Below, in pieces: positions 12,349 through 23,059 of a stretch of 64,000 nucleotides of DNA. Each line of letters begins with the position of its first letter. Within the stretch, counting starts at the first letter, position 1. The position numbers and the translations under genes were made by a program. The notes below the pieces were generated by a model. The model ran no database searches. It worked only from the letters and a program-made list of their open reading frames with translations, and was not told where the DNA came from. Source of the stretch: Pseudevernia furfuracea (Eukaryota > Ascomycota > Lecanoromycetes > Lecanorales > Parmeliaceae); NCBI GenBank assembly GCA_022315425.1, contig JAIUPT010000031.1:992001-1056000 (forward strand). The letters are read 5' to 3'.

Positions 12349-12699
12349 ATCAGTGAGTTTGTGGGCTTTGGGAGTTGCGAAAGAAGCAAGGAGGGAGTGA
12401 AAAGTCTGTTGGTGGTGGGCTTGATTCGTTCGAAAACGGTCGGCCGGTACAGAGTTGTCGAGAGGTTTGCGTCGGGGTGGAGCCTACAAGCTCCTCGGAA
12501 GAAACAGGAAGCCTGTGCGGGATGATGTATGGAGAGTCGGTTTCATGGAATTTTCGGATCAGGTTAACACCAGAAGCATGATATATCTGGAAACTTCAAA
12601 CCATAAATCTCTGCGCTGACAGACACGTGTGAACTTAACATACAGCATTATGCACACGTGTTCCCTTGCCATCCCCCCCCCCTTTAAGACAACTCGTCC

Positions 12700-13958
12700 T
12701 CATATCTCCTCCATATCACCTCCCTCATCCTCGAGCCCCAACTCGGGAAACCCCCCAACCTCCACCCGCTCCGCCCGCACAAACACCCCCCTGTTCCTTC
12801 CGCACTGAAAATACCGCTCCCCGGACGCGACGCTGCCGTCGTTCCTGCCAACCGGCTCGTCGAGCGTGATGCCGACCCAGGGCGCGCCGGGGGGCCCGGG
12901 CAGGGTGGGGATGGGGCCGACGAAGGAGACGGCGCCGCGTTTGGTGGTGGAGTCGATGAGGCGGCAGCGGGCGGTAGGGGTAATTTCTGTGTGGTGGTGG
13001 TTAGGAGGGTGGGATTTGGGGGTTGGGAGTGGGGGTGGTGGGAGAAAGGGGGGGGGCCGAGGTAGCTGGTGTGCGAGGGAAAGGGTTACGTGTGGAAGAA
13101 GGACGGGGTGATTGGTGGTGCGATGAGAAACAACAAAGACTTACTTCTCGCCTCCACCTCGTTCCACATCTCTTTGACCTTCCGTGCTTGGATCTCGGGT
13201 GCGGCCGGGTCGAAGCGTCCTATTTTGTGGTCCTTTTTGTAGGCGAGGACGGTGTCTGGGAGGGTCTCGTATTGGGACTCGGGCATCTCATATTTGGGGA
13301 CTGAGGATAGTGGCGGTGGGGCGGAGATGAGATTCGGGTTGAGGGATGTGACCTTGAGGATTGACGGTTAGATGAGGCGCTGTGGTGGGAGACGCTGATC
13401 GATGGAGGGAGACATCGAGGATCCATTTGAGACGAAATATTGAGAACTAGAAAGCCAATCGCGAGGACCGGCTCTTCAAGGCGAACGAGCCTTGCGGCTT
13501 GGTTTCTGAATATCACAATTCATATGGCAAATGCTAAAGATGCCACAGGGAAGGCAGAAAGATTGAAGCTGGACAGAGTCCGGGAGAACAAACAAATGCA
13601 GGGACACGCAGTCATGACGACTCAATCTGCATCTCTCCCAGCGAAGCTCAGATGTTTGAAAGGCACTGGCTTGCTGTGCAGTAACATAGGAGAGTGTTGC
13701 CGCCTGTACCTTTATTTCGGCATAAGCAACCAGGGGCCAGCTGCCCACCTCAACGCTCTCTTCATCCTCCGCTTCAATCGGGTTCTCTTGCTGCTGATCC
13801 GGTAGCCGCAGCGTCAGCTTCTGAGATGCTGGCGCAATGCCGGTTACAGGCTCTAGCTTCGTTTTGAGATGTGCAATGGTCCAAGATGGGGTGATGCGGC
13901 GTTCTGAGGAAGAAGCGGTGGATGTTATTAACATCGGAATGTCGCGTGCGGTGGTCAT
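12700..13958 (-). CDS. alf1: Tubulin-folding cofactor B (Alf1/TBCB), three exons
   Basis: Cofactor B takes alpha-tubulin from the chaperonin and passes it on in the tubulin-folding pathway, in the cytoplasm. Minus-strand exons 13958-13710, 13352-13145 and 12986-12700 give 248 codons (247 aa), the usual size. The N-terminus is a ubiquitin-like domain (LKTKLEPVTGIAPASQKLTL). A linker follows with MPESQYETLPDTVLAYKK and GRFDPAAPEI. The C-terminal CAP-Gly domain shows the GAVSFVGPIP and PWVGITLDEPVGRNDGS signatures, and the protein ends in GGDMEEI, an acidic tail ending in a hydrophobic residue as in the family. Intron 1 is long (357 bp). G-rich and C-rich runs flank the last intron and the stop. 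Confidence 0.92.
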
Positions 13959-15974
13959 GGCAAGTGCTGTCCGGTGGGATTGAGGTATAATTGGTTGGTA
14001 AATTTAGTGGGTGCCTGAGTGCCTGACTGGTGATGTTGGCGGTATTCGACTGAGGCTATCGAAAAAGGCGGGAGTACTAGGTATCTAGCAAACAAACAAC
14101 GCTGTCTCGCTGTCTCTAAGGGTACCGTGTCGCAAGATCAGCATCCCACATCAATTGCATTCATTCATTCATTATTAGCCTTTTGAACCAAGTGCATCCA
14201 GTGCGTGCGTTAGTGAGAGTTCTTGCTTGACCGCTCCTTCGCGCGCTTTTCATGAACCAGGATCCAATGCCTCCCAGGGAACTTGTTGCTGCAGCATGTC
14301 TGAGAAACGGGAAATGGGTCGGATTTTGAAAGAATATCTCACCTCCTTTTCTCATCATATATTTCCGAATATCCTTGTGACACATGTGATTCACTTTTCT
14401 TCAATCTCCCATCCTCGGCTTCTTGCACGTACACTACTACCCTACCCTACTCTACTGCGCAATTCCATGACTTGTTCCAACCTGGACGCTAAAGAGAGCG
14501 AGCGGTACGGGCCAGCACATTGACCAACCTTGCTGCAAACAATAATCGCAAAAAAAAACTCTGCAAGACTGCAAACTACCTTACTACTGCTTGCCACTAC
14601 TCGTACACTACTATCAGACCAAACTCTGTACTAACAAATCATAGCCTATTTTCTCACCGCCTAAAATCGGCCCAAACCATGTGTTGCGAGCCCTACAGAG
14701 CGAAAAGATGAGCTGAATGGCATTGGGCAGCTCTCAAGGTTGGGAAGAAGAAGGCGGCATTGTCAGTTACAGAGCTGCCAGTGGAGATTGCAGTGCTATC
14801 ACATTCTTCACATTCTTCACATACCTACCTCTGCTTTGGATTTGCCTCACTCAAGCGAGCTGGACCGAAGGTTGTCACTGATTGGTGCTTCTGCTGAACC
14901 CTCACCGCCAATCGGCAGAATGGAGGCAAACCCTGCAGAAACACCTCATCAGATTTGCTACGGCGACATTTGCAAAAAAAACGGTTCATCGGGCTCGAAA
15001 TGGGTTTCAGACGGCGTCACCTTTTTAAGGAAAAATGGAAAACATGGAAAGTTCTAAGCCTCACTTAGGCGCTGCAGATCACAGCTCGGCAGTCTTTGAC
15101 TCCCTGACAGTCTTGCCTGCCCCCAAAATGACATGTGCCCCCAAAATGACATGTGCAGCTCTTGACCGCAATTCGTTGCCCCCCTTGATGCATTTTCTAC
15201 CAATGACTTCTCGGCTGACAGATTATTTGCCGCCTCTCCTCTTTCTCCTATCATCGCCCGCGCTACGACTTGGATGTTCGCTGTGTTTCAAACGTGGTCT
15301 GTCTGACTGCTACCTTGCTGTCGCTATTCCCACATAGCGTCAAACTTTCGAGTCCTTCCAGCTGCTGCACTAGACTAGACTCCGCCTGTTACTTTACTTT
15401 TGGCTTTGGGCATAATAATCATGCGAACAGGTTACAGGAGGCATATGCAGCCACGATAGCCGGATGACTTCCCCGAGAAAAAGAATGTGAGAAGAGAGTA
15501 CCTAGTGAGAGATCTCAACGTGGAGCCAATGCTTGGCGCGATCCCTGCCTGGTTTATGTACATCTGCGCGCACACTGCTTTTGATACTCTCCGGATCTCT
15601 GCATTCGCTCAGATGTGAAGGCGATGGGTTACTGATGTTTCATTGACGTCTGCCCAATGTTTGACGCGGGTCTCCCTTAATGAACGTAATTGGTTCCTCC
15701 CAGGTCCGCCTAATCTCTATTGACGGGCTGGAAATGGAAAGCCGATTGCGCACATCGGGCAAGCCCTCAGACCTGGGATTTCTTCACACTTGGTGGTTAA
15801 AATGATAGATGGCCCCTTGGTCGATCATCTCCGACTCTGATCGCATCGGGACAATACTACACCGATCATTTCAAATATTAATAGGCTTCACAACCTTTGA
15901 TCTAAAAAGCCCCCACAGCCTCACTATCTTGCATCATCTTCATCTTACAACAAATTTCAGAGCTCATCGTCCAG
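13959..15974. other. Intergenic, 2.0 kb
   Basis: No gene recognised. It holds the cofactor B promoter side, an 18-bp tandem duplication listed separately, and CT-rich leader-like sequence before the Myb gene. Frames up to about 105 codons show no family features. Confidence 0.4.
15121..15156. repeat. Perfect 18-bp tandem duplication
   Basis: CCCCAAAATGACATGTGC occurs twice without a spacer at 15121-15138 and 15139-15156. It is a recent local duplication; no function can be inferred. Confidence 0.9.
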
Positions 15975-17360
15975 ATGAGGGATTATCACAAACCTCTTCT
16001 CAGTCCGGTCTCCAAGCTGGATATCAAGGACATCATCGAGGAGAGTCCCTCTCCGCAGACCAGCACCACCAGATCCTCTACCTTCTCGCATTCAAGCAGT
16101 CTCACATCTCCTCATACCCAATATTCGCATACGCCGTCTTCTCCAGCTTCCTGTTCTTTGTCTCAGTACTCAACCAGTACGGCTCCACCAACTCCTTTCG
16201 GTCGACAGCCTGTCCACAGCTCTCAGCAGCTCCCCTCACATCCGCCACCGCCGCTTTCGAACACAGCTCAAGCAGTGTTCCAGGCGAATCCAGGCCTGAA
16301 TCCAGCTGCAGCATCTGTCAAGCGTCCCCCGCCGAGCGGCAAACCCGCGTCAGTCTCCCCTAATAAGGTCAGAGGCAAGTGGACGCCAGCCGAAGATGCC
16401 AAACTCATTGTACTCCGTGGCCGAGGCATGAAATGGGACGACATCAGCCTTGAGATACCAGGCCGCAGCAACATCAGCTGCCGATTGCACTACCAAAACT
16501 ACCTCGAGAAGCGAGCTGACTGGGACGAGGAGCAACGCAACAAGCTCGCGAGAGTCTACGATCGGTATGATCCTTCTCTCTTCTCCAAACTCTACCATCG
16601 GGAAGACCAAACCCACCATACCCGCACCCGTGTGAACCGCCCAGCTAATGTTTCCCGCAGACTCAAGCCCGAACTCTGGAACCCCATTGCAACCGAGCTC
16701 GGCGTGCCCTGGCGCGCGTGTGAAGCTATGCACTGGGCCCTCGGCGAGGCCGACATGTGCCGTCGCGCCCACGCACTCCCTTTCCCCATGGCGACCAATC
16801 GCCCCGAGCAGCCGGCTTCTGCTCCGACGCCCAGCGCGGGCAGAGTCGCTCAGCGTGACCGCATGCGGGGATCCACCCGCGTCTTCGAAGGCCGCGACAT
16901 CACCACCCTCACCTCCCCAGGCTACCACAGCGTCCACGAAAACGGCAACACCAACAACAACAACAACCACAACAACAACAACAACAACGGCCAAGGCCCT
17001 GCCCCCTACGGCGGCGTCCCATCCCCCATGGGCCTCCCCGGCATAGGCAACGGGCAGGGCTTCCCCGGCTACGACTACGACGAGGACGACGAAGACGAAG
17101 AGGACGACGAGGACGACGAGGACGACCAGCAGCAGCAGCAGGGACCACGGGTCCGACGGAGGCGATTGGGCAGCGGGACGCGCTTGCCCGGTGTCGCGGA
17201 GCTGGACCGCACCATCGCCGCCGACGCCGCCTTCCTGGAAGGCGGCAGGCTTCAGATCAAGCAGGAGGAGCCGAGCAGGCGCATCAAGCACGAGCACGAG
17301 CGTGATCGGAGGGGTTCGGGCGGTTCGGGCGGTTCGGGGGCGAGTCGTCGCAGTCGCTGA
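15975..17360 (+). CDS. Myb/SANT-like DNA-binding protein
   Basis: Likely nuclear transcription regulator. The frame is open for 461 codons, but homologous fungal proteins suggest an intron at 16565-16660. Its removal joins YDR directly to LKPELWNP, giving the expected Myb-like continuation, and leaves 429 aa. The first Myb-like repeat starts at RGKWTPAEDAKLIVL and runs through WDDISLEIPGRSNISCR and the LHYQNYLEKR helix; a second helix block contains ELGVPWRACEAMHW. The N-terminal 130 residues are Ser/Pro/Thr-rich. The C-terminal part carries an Asn run, a Asp/Glu run followed by Gln and RVRRRR (possible nuclear signal), and two IKQEE/IKHEHE sites matching the sumoylation consensus. The intron is 96 bp, a multiple of three and stop-free. 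Confidence 0.82.
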   Translation: MRDYHKPLLSPVSKLDIKDIIEESPSPQTSTTRSSTFSHSSSLTSPHTQYSHTPSSPASCSLSQYSTSTAPPTPFGRQPVHSSQQLPSHPPPPLSNTAQAVFQANPGLNPAAASVKRPPPSGKPASVSPNKVRGKWTPAEDAKLIVLRGRGMKWDDISLEIPGRSNISCRLHYQNYLEKRADWDEEQRNKLARVYDRYDPSLFSKLYHREDQTHHTRTRVNRPANVSRRLKPELWNPIATELGVPWRACEAMHWALGEADMCRRAHALPFPMATNRPEQPASAPTPSAGRVAQRDRMRGSTRVFEGRDITTLTSPGYHSVHENGNTNNNNNHNNNNNNGQGPAPYGGVPSPMGLPGIGNGQGFPGYDYDEDDEDEEDDEDDEDDQQQQQGPRVRRRRLGSGTRLPGVAELDRTIAADAAFLEGGRLQIKQEEPSRRIKHEHERDRRGSGGSGGSGASRRSR

Positions 17361-19903
17361 TGGATTTGGGCTTCGAGGTCGATCGATGCGGGAATCACGA
17401 CGCTATGAGGGCATGGCATGGGTTGGGGGGGGGGAGACAGTGGGCTTAGGTATGGTGGGAACGGGAATGGGGAATGGGGAATGGGGAATGAATGGGAATG
17501 GGGGAGTGGGAAATGGACATGGGCGCCATCTACACAAAAGGGAAAATTCTCCATCCAACAAAAAATACACACGAAGCGTGCGTGCATTTTCGGCATTGTT
17601 TTTCCCCCCCCTTCTTCTTGTTTTTTTTTTCGCGGACGGCGATGGGCATTTGCGTGCGTTTACATCGTCTTTTGTATACTAGATGAACAACAAACACCCC
17701 CCTTCCCATTTTGGCACCACCATCACTAGGTATTACTCTACTACAATACATGAGACCAAAAGCAATTCGTACCCCACGGGGCCTCATTCTCGATTTTCTT
17801 CCGCAGATGGACAGATAGATACCTTTGTGATTTTTGCACCTCATCCACAGACAGGCCAGGAAAGTTTTAGCACCTCCAGCATCTCCACCTAACCAGCGCC
17901 CCACAAAGGTCCTGCCTCGTTATTACTAGAGCCCCCAAGAGACGCGGGCTGCCTGAACACGAATCTACGCTAGGACGAATCGAGAGCCTTTAACACTTTT
18001 TAAGGTCCGTGTTTCACTTCTGTCGTTCATGCCCAGGTGCGGCAGGAAAATCACGGCATCGGTGGCTGGCTGTCAGAATTTTTCAAGGTGGTGATGATGT
18101 GCATAAATAAGCAAGGGGGGGTGGTCCCATCATGGGGGTGTTCGGGGCAGGAGCTAATGCGCGATGGTAATGGGGGATGCGGATCTGAAATGGGAGGTTG
18201 GGCGTGATTGGTGTGCATGATTCATTTTTTGTTGATGCAAGGGAGGGTATCAAAGCCGTTGTCTATGGTCTATTTTAACACTGGGCGGGGGCGATCGTGT
18301 GGATGCGGAAGGGGGCGCCGTTGAGTTCAGGGTCTTGTCAAGGTGAGCCATCATTGGTCATCTTAGCGCCGCCCGGTCTGCTAAGTTAAGGCTGAAATCT
18401 CGGAATCGTTCGCTGGGTGTAGCTAATGCATGTCATCCGTTTGTTTCGAGAGGGGTTGGGATATGATCGTGAGAGCGGCAGGATGTGGACTTTGTCGGCC
18501 GTTGAGCGCGAATGGTCACTGGGTGCATCCAAGCCTCTGGGATCAATTCGAGTCCGGGCAGCATTGGTCAGGCATAAAGCCACCCGATGCTCGAAGCTAA
18601 GAGTGTGCATGCTGCAGCGGCGGCGACCCTAGTCGACGCGAGGGGATCCAGGGGGTATTCGTAGGAGCTACTCGTTCGTTGTCTCGAAGCTTCCCAAAAG
18701 AGCGATGGGTTTGCGGATCGGAGATGACGAGTGGCGAAGGAAAATGACGACGGCCGCAAGACGTTGGAGCTCGGGATTACGCTAAGTAGGGCTGGCTGTC
18801 ACCATTCAAACGAGACGCCACCTTGTTACTAGCACGTCGGCTGGATAGAATGCCCGAATCCGTACCCTATTAATCCCTGCAAACGACATGGTAGGCATCT
18901 GAAGATCTGTCAATCTCAAGAACCAACGGGGTGCATTTCATGCACGCAGCCTGGTTAGCAGACCAAATCATTATCAGTGGAGCGAATTTTCCGAGGTACC
19001 AAGGATGGAGTATTCTAAGGACTCCGGTTTGTCTGCATGAACCAATGCACGACATAACGTTTTTGACTCTGGGAAAGTATTTGGAATTGTGGACTTCCCT
19101 CATCATCTCCGACGATCAAGGTGCGAAATGGCGGCCGATGCCCTATGTGAGAGGACGAGGTGCTGTGGAACCTTACTACCTTGGTCGCCTGGTTCTACTT
19201 TCAGTAATCCGGCCCGGAAATTATGTAGGGTGGCAAGCCATACTGCAGGCGTGGTCACGGCAGCGTGGCGTCAAGCTCCTAAGTGCTTGCCATTCCCATC
19301 TCCCACGCTTATTTGTTCGAATGCGTGTGAGCCCCAATCGGCGAAAGCGTAGATTCTAACTCACTGCCCATCGACTATGCATGGAAGTGGGCCCGCCGTC
19401 GAGCGGAAATCGTATGCAAGTGAGATCCGCTTCTTCGCCAGGCACTGTCACCACTGTAGTGGCGGACGAAGCAGGAATCCCGATTCCATTGGTGCATGCA
19501 TGCGGCTGCTTATCCTCAGCTGAACGTCATCCTCTTTTGGGGGAAATTTTATGATTGGGCCATATTCAAGATGGAGCGTGGTTGGCTGTTGGGAAATTGA
19601 AGTTCCCCTTTGGAGTACCGCTATTCCGGAGATGGTCGGATCTACTTTTAGAATTCAGCCTAACCGCTTGCGTCGATCCCAATGCAGGCGTTGGTGGCGT
19701 GATCCGTATATCAGTTCGATATAATGTCCAAGACAGCTTGAGACCGATGGCTGTGGTAAATGTTTCTCCAAACTATCGACAGGCTCGGAGACACCGACGT
19801 AGCCCAAAAAGGGAGAGAAAGAACAGCGACTTGAGCGTTCAATTCATCCGGAAAACTCATCTCGTGAGATCGACTGTGCGTCTTTAGAGCTGACTGTGCA
19901 GTA
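17361..19903. other. Intergenic, 2.5 kb
   Basis: No supported gene. It contains a GGGAAT-type simple repeat just after the Myb stop, a short poly-T run near 17623-17632 and several frames of 60-142 codons without motifs. The longest, plus 18931-19359, has no recognisable feature and no splice partner. Confidence 0.4.
17461..17520. repeat. GGGAATG-type simple repeat
   Basis: Imperfect tandem copies of GGGAATG/GGGAATGG fill this stretch in the 3' flank of the Myb-like gene. It is purine-rich low-complexity DNA. Confidence 0.7.
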
Positions 19904-20599
19904 TCATAGCGGCTTTGGTGCAGCAATCGCCCACCAGTTGTCCTTTTCATATCCAGCCTCCAATATCACGCCTCCAGCTTCGACAATGTCTTGTTCAAGC
20001 TCTCCCTGGCGATACAGGTGATAGTAGCGATTGAAAGTCTTACTCTCTTCGGGCCCCTGCTTCATCACCCAAGGTACCATGACATCTTGATCATCACCTT
20101 TGTCCCAGCCTCGGCGACTGTGCTTCTGTTCGAGTGCCCACACGTATATCAACATTCTTCCCCCAGTCTCTGCTTGGGTAGATAGTCGAAGCAATTCAAG
20201 GATAGTAGCCACTGCTTGGATCCGACGCTGAGGCGTGGACAAGTGATGGACCACGGCAATTGATATTGCGAAGTCGAAGAATCCAAGCGGATGCGGCAGA
20301 CTCAGATTATCAGCAACGAGAGGACTATGAGGTTGATGCTGGCTCGCGATCTTAACCAGGTTAACAGATCGATCAGAGGCCAGGATGAAGACGTTTGGGT
20401 TGACAGCTAAATATTTGCCGTTCCCACAGCCAAGGTCAAGACCGATTGAGCCTGGGGCAAGATGTTTGAGGAAGCGCTCGACGATTGGCCACGGCTTGTA
20501 GCGGGTCGAGGAGAAGTGTGATGCTATTTCTTCATAGACTTGGTGAACATAGATCTCTTCATACTGTCTAGTATCCTCTTTCGGAGCATTAGAAGTCAT
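19904..20599 (-). CDS. trm9: tRNA wobble-uridine methyltransferase Trm9
   Basis: SAM-dependent methyltransferase that finishes the mcm5U modification at tRNA wobble uridine together with Trm112, in the cytoplasm. From the ATG at 20599 the protein is 231 aa, close to family size. Features are the QYEEIYVHQVYEEIASHFS start, the SAM motif LDLGCGNGKYL, DNLSLPHPLGFFDFAISIAV, VVHHLSTPQRR and the C-terminal FNRYYHLYRQGELEQD and DNWWAIA blocks, all typical of Trm9. The frame continues upstream to another ATG at 20893, which would add 98 residues with hydrophobic patches; I prefer the shorter form. No intron seen. Confidence 0.9.
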   Translation of the reverse strand: MTSNAPKEDTRQYEEIYVHQVYEEIASHFSSTRYKPWPIVERFLKHLAPGSIGLDLGCGNGKYLAVNPNVFILASDRSVNLVKIASQHQPHSPLVADNLSLPHPLGFFDFAISIAVVHHLSTPQRRIQAVATILELLRLSTQAETGGRMLIYVWALEQKHSRRGWDKGDDQDVMVPWVMKQGPEESKTFNRYYHLYRQGELEQDIVEAGGVILEAGYEKDNWWAIAAPKPL

Positions 20600-21664
20600 G
20601 AGAGGCCCACTACACGAATCGTTTGAGGATGTCGTGCCTGGGAAGTCGAAATTCGAAACTCGAGATGCCCAAACTGCGGGGATCCTTAGCGGCAGGAGAT
20701 CAACGGTAAAGTAGGCTTGCTTTAGCAGGACGCTAAGAAACAGTGAAGCAATACGAGAAGCATTACTCCGTACATACGAGTACAAATCAAAAATCAAACA
20801 ATTTGACATTAAAATCCAAAAGAAACCTCGCCCTCTGTTCCTCGTTTCAATGGATCTGGATTCCTGTGCAACAAAGATCTTGAGCTTGACCATCAGGGCT
20901 CAGCTGAAAATGAGAGTTATCAGCGCCTTAGACTACGACCACTGCTGTCTGATAGCTTGCCTGTACCTTCTCCTCAGTCTCTACGAGCTGTCTTTGTCTG
21001 ATGATCTGATGAAAAGAAAACAAGGAGAAAAAAAAGAAAAAAAAGAAAACAAACTTGAAGAGTAGCAATATCCATAGACTTTTTGACCAACTCCTACATC
21101 AGCGTGCACTACTGGCCTCCAAGCCTACCATATTACTGCCCATGTGCGGACATCCTTACGTCGGAGTGCTCGGCTTTCACCTTCCTTTTGTCCATGTCTC
21201 AGTTCTACGTAGGTATATGTTCTCACCTCTCAAAGCCAGCTATGTATGAGTTGTCCCGTGCACTTTCTGAACTTCTCAGTGGTGGGAGCAAATGATACCG
21301 ATGGTACTATGTTTCTCCAAGCCTGCATTGTAAAATGTTCACCCAATGGCTGTATTCCGTTGCAGCCCGACACATGTTTCACTGATTCATCCATGGTTCC
21401 TGACCACATTTTACGCTAATTCCAATGGTTGTAGCCATTTAAAATCCTCGCGGTGTCCGGTACAGCCAAGCCATTTTTCGCTAATTTGCTCATCGTCATG
21501 CAATGAAGAAATCTGCTCGCAGACATCTCAATGTATATAAAGCAAGCGTTCTACTGGTAATCTATTGACTGGCTGCAGAGACCATTGCTACGCATCTCGC
21601 TGCAAAGCGACCTCGGTCCCATAGGCCTTGTCTTTCAATTCTGATATTCTGCCTTAGTTTTGTC
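20600..21664. other. Divergent intergenic region (Trm9 / lipase)
   Basis: 1.07 kb between divergent genes. It includes an A-rich run near 21028-21050. No gene or clear regulatory element recognised; the promoters of both neighbours should lie here. Confidence 0.4.
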
Positions 21665-22762
21665 ATGAGACAACTCCTCCTTCTCCTGAGTCTGCTTGCC
21701 GCTTGTAGTCTATCACTTACAAATCGAGACTGCAGTGATGATCCGGAAGACTGCGATCTGGGATTCCTCCATGTCAACACCTGCAAAGATCCCAAAAACG
21801 CGACAGAACAGAGAGGCATAGACCAAGGCTTATTAGACGAACTTCGCTTCTTCTCACAGTTTGCAGCCGCTGCGTACTGGCCCGGTAACAACAATTCGAC
21901 AGGCGATCTGCTGAAATGCTCTGGTGATAGTTGTCCGAAAGTCCGAGCAGGCAATTGTCCAGATGTAGAAAAGGGGGAGTACATGACGGTATCTGAGTGG
22001 AAGGATGTTGCTCGTTTTGATGACCATGGTAAACGTCCTTAGCCCAAGACATGACACCGATTTCCGACGACTGCACCAGGTTTCATCGCCGTTTCCCACA
22101 GCGACAAGCTCATCGTCCTTTCCTTCCGCGGCTCCATGTCCCACCAAAACTGGGCCGAAGACTTCAAAATGGACAAAGTGCACGCCCCCGAGTTCTGTAA
22201 ATGCTGTCACGTCCATCATGGCTTCTGGGAGTCATGGAGAGGCGTCAGCGAACCCGTCATAAAACTCCTCATCAGTCTCCACGATGAAAAACCCCACTAC
22301 CGCGTCGCCGTCGTCGGCCATTCCCTCGGAGGTGCAGAAGCCATCCTTGCCGCGGGGGACATCAGAAACCAAGGGCCCTGGTGGGCCGACAACGTTGAAC
22401 TTTATAGCTATGGCTCGCCGAGGGTCGGCAACACCGAGACCGTTCGATTTCTCTCCCAGCAATCCACCAAAAGCTACCGCGTCACCGCGACGGAGGATCC
22501 CATCCCCCGCGTGCCGGTTACCTTGCTCGGGTACCAGCACACGTCGCCCGAGTACTGGATCCACTCGAATCCCCAAAACCCCGGACCCGACGATGTGAAT
22601 GTCCTCTGGGGCTACTTCAATTCCAAGGGCGTCAACCGGTTTCACATCATCCCGGATTGGTTCCATATGGACAACCACCGCCATTATTTCGGGTATATAT
22701 CTGGGTGCGATCCGAATCCACCTACGGATCCAGGCGTGGGCGATTTCGGCGAAAAGCGGTGA
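21665..22762 (+). CDS. Secreted class 3 lipase / feruloyl-esterase-like protein
   Basis: Predicted extracellular alpha/beta hydrolase acting on acyl esters; lipid versus feruloyl specificity cannot be decided. Exons 21665-22028 and 22080-22762 with a 51 bp intron inside the DHG codon; 348 aa. Residues 1-17 form a leucine-rich signal peptide. The catalytic triad can be placed: Ser203 in VVGHSLGGAEA, Asp261 in TEDPIPRVP and His323 in HRHYFGY. LIVLSFRGSMSHQNWAEDF is the lid-side block, and CKCCHVHHGF and the N-terminal Cys residues fit disulfide bonding. It stands alone among unrelated genes. Confidence 0.92.
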
Positions 22763-23059
22763 GGAGTTGAGTATGGGGGTGTTCCTAGGCCTGTAGGAGA
22801 TGGTAGCGGAGGTGGACCTTCTATCGCGCAGAAAAGACGATCATGGTGGGAGAATTTGCCGTGCAAGCATCACGTAGTCAAGCGATAGCAGCCAAGAAAA
22901 AGTTACGCAATTGAGATTGATTGGATGAGACAGAACGCAATGGATTGATTATGTGCCCTCATGTTGATTGAGAAGTCTGGAGCGCAATTGGATGAAGGAT
23001 CCCTCATGTGAGTCTGCAATCCAGTCATTGTCGTAGTAGCTATGGATAGCTACTCACAA
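22763..23059. other. Intergenic 3' region
   Basis: About 300 bp between the lipase stop and the low end of a minus-strand pseudogene. Nothing further recognised. Confidence 0.35.

Larger units (their letters stand above)
10250..12699. other. Gene-poor region, 2.4 kb
   Basis: Several frames of 75-205 codons occur on both strands, for example minus 10991-11608 and plus 11721-12149. They overlap each other, show no domain and cannot be chained by splice sites into a convincing product. A short TA-rich run lies near 10911-10926. Small direct repeats are listed separately. Nothing else is supported. Confidence 0.4.

Noticed and set aside
16350..17297. 315-codon open frame on the minus strand opposite the Myb-like gene
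   Set aside because: It is a shadow frame with Val/Gly-rich low complexity produced by the Asn and Asp/Glu repeats of the plus-strand gene.
18931..19359. 142-codon plus-strand frame in the 17.4-19.9 kb spacer
   Set aside because: No domain, no splice partner and no start context; probably chance.
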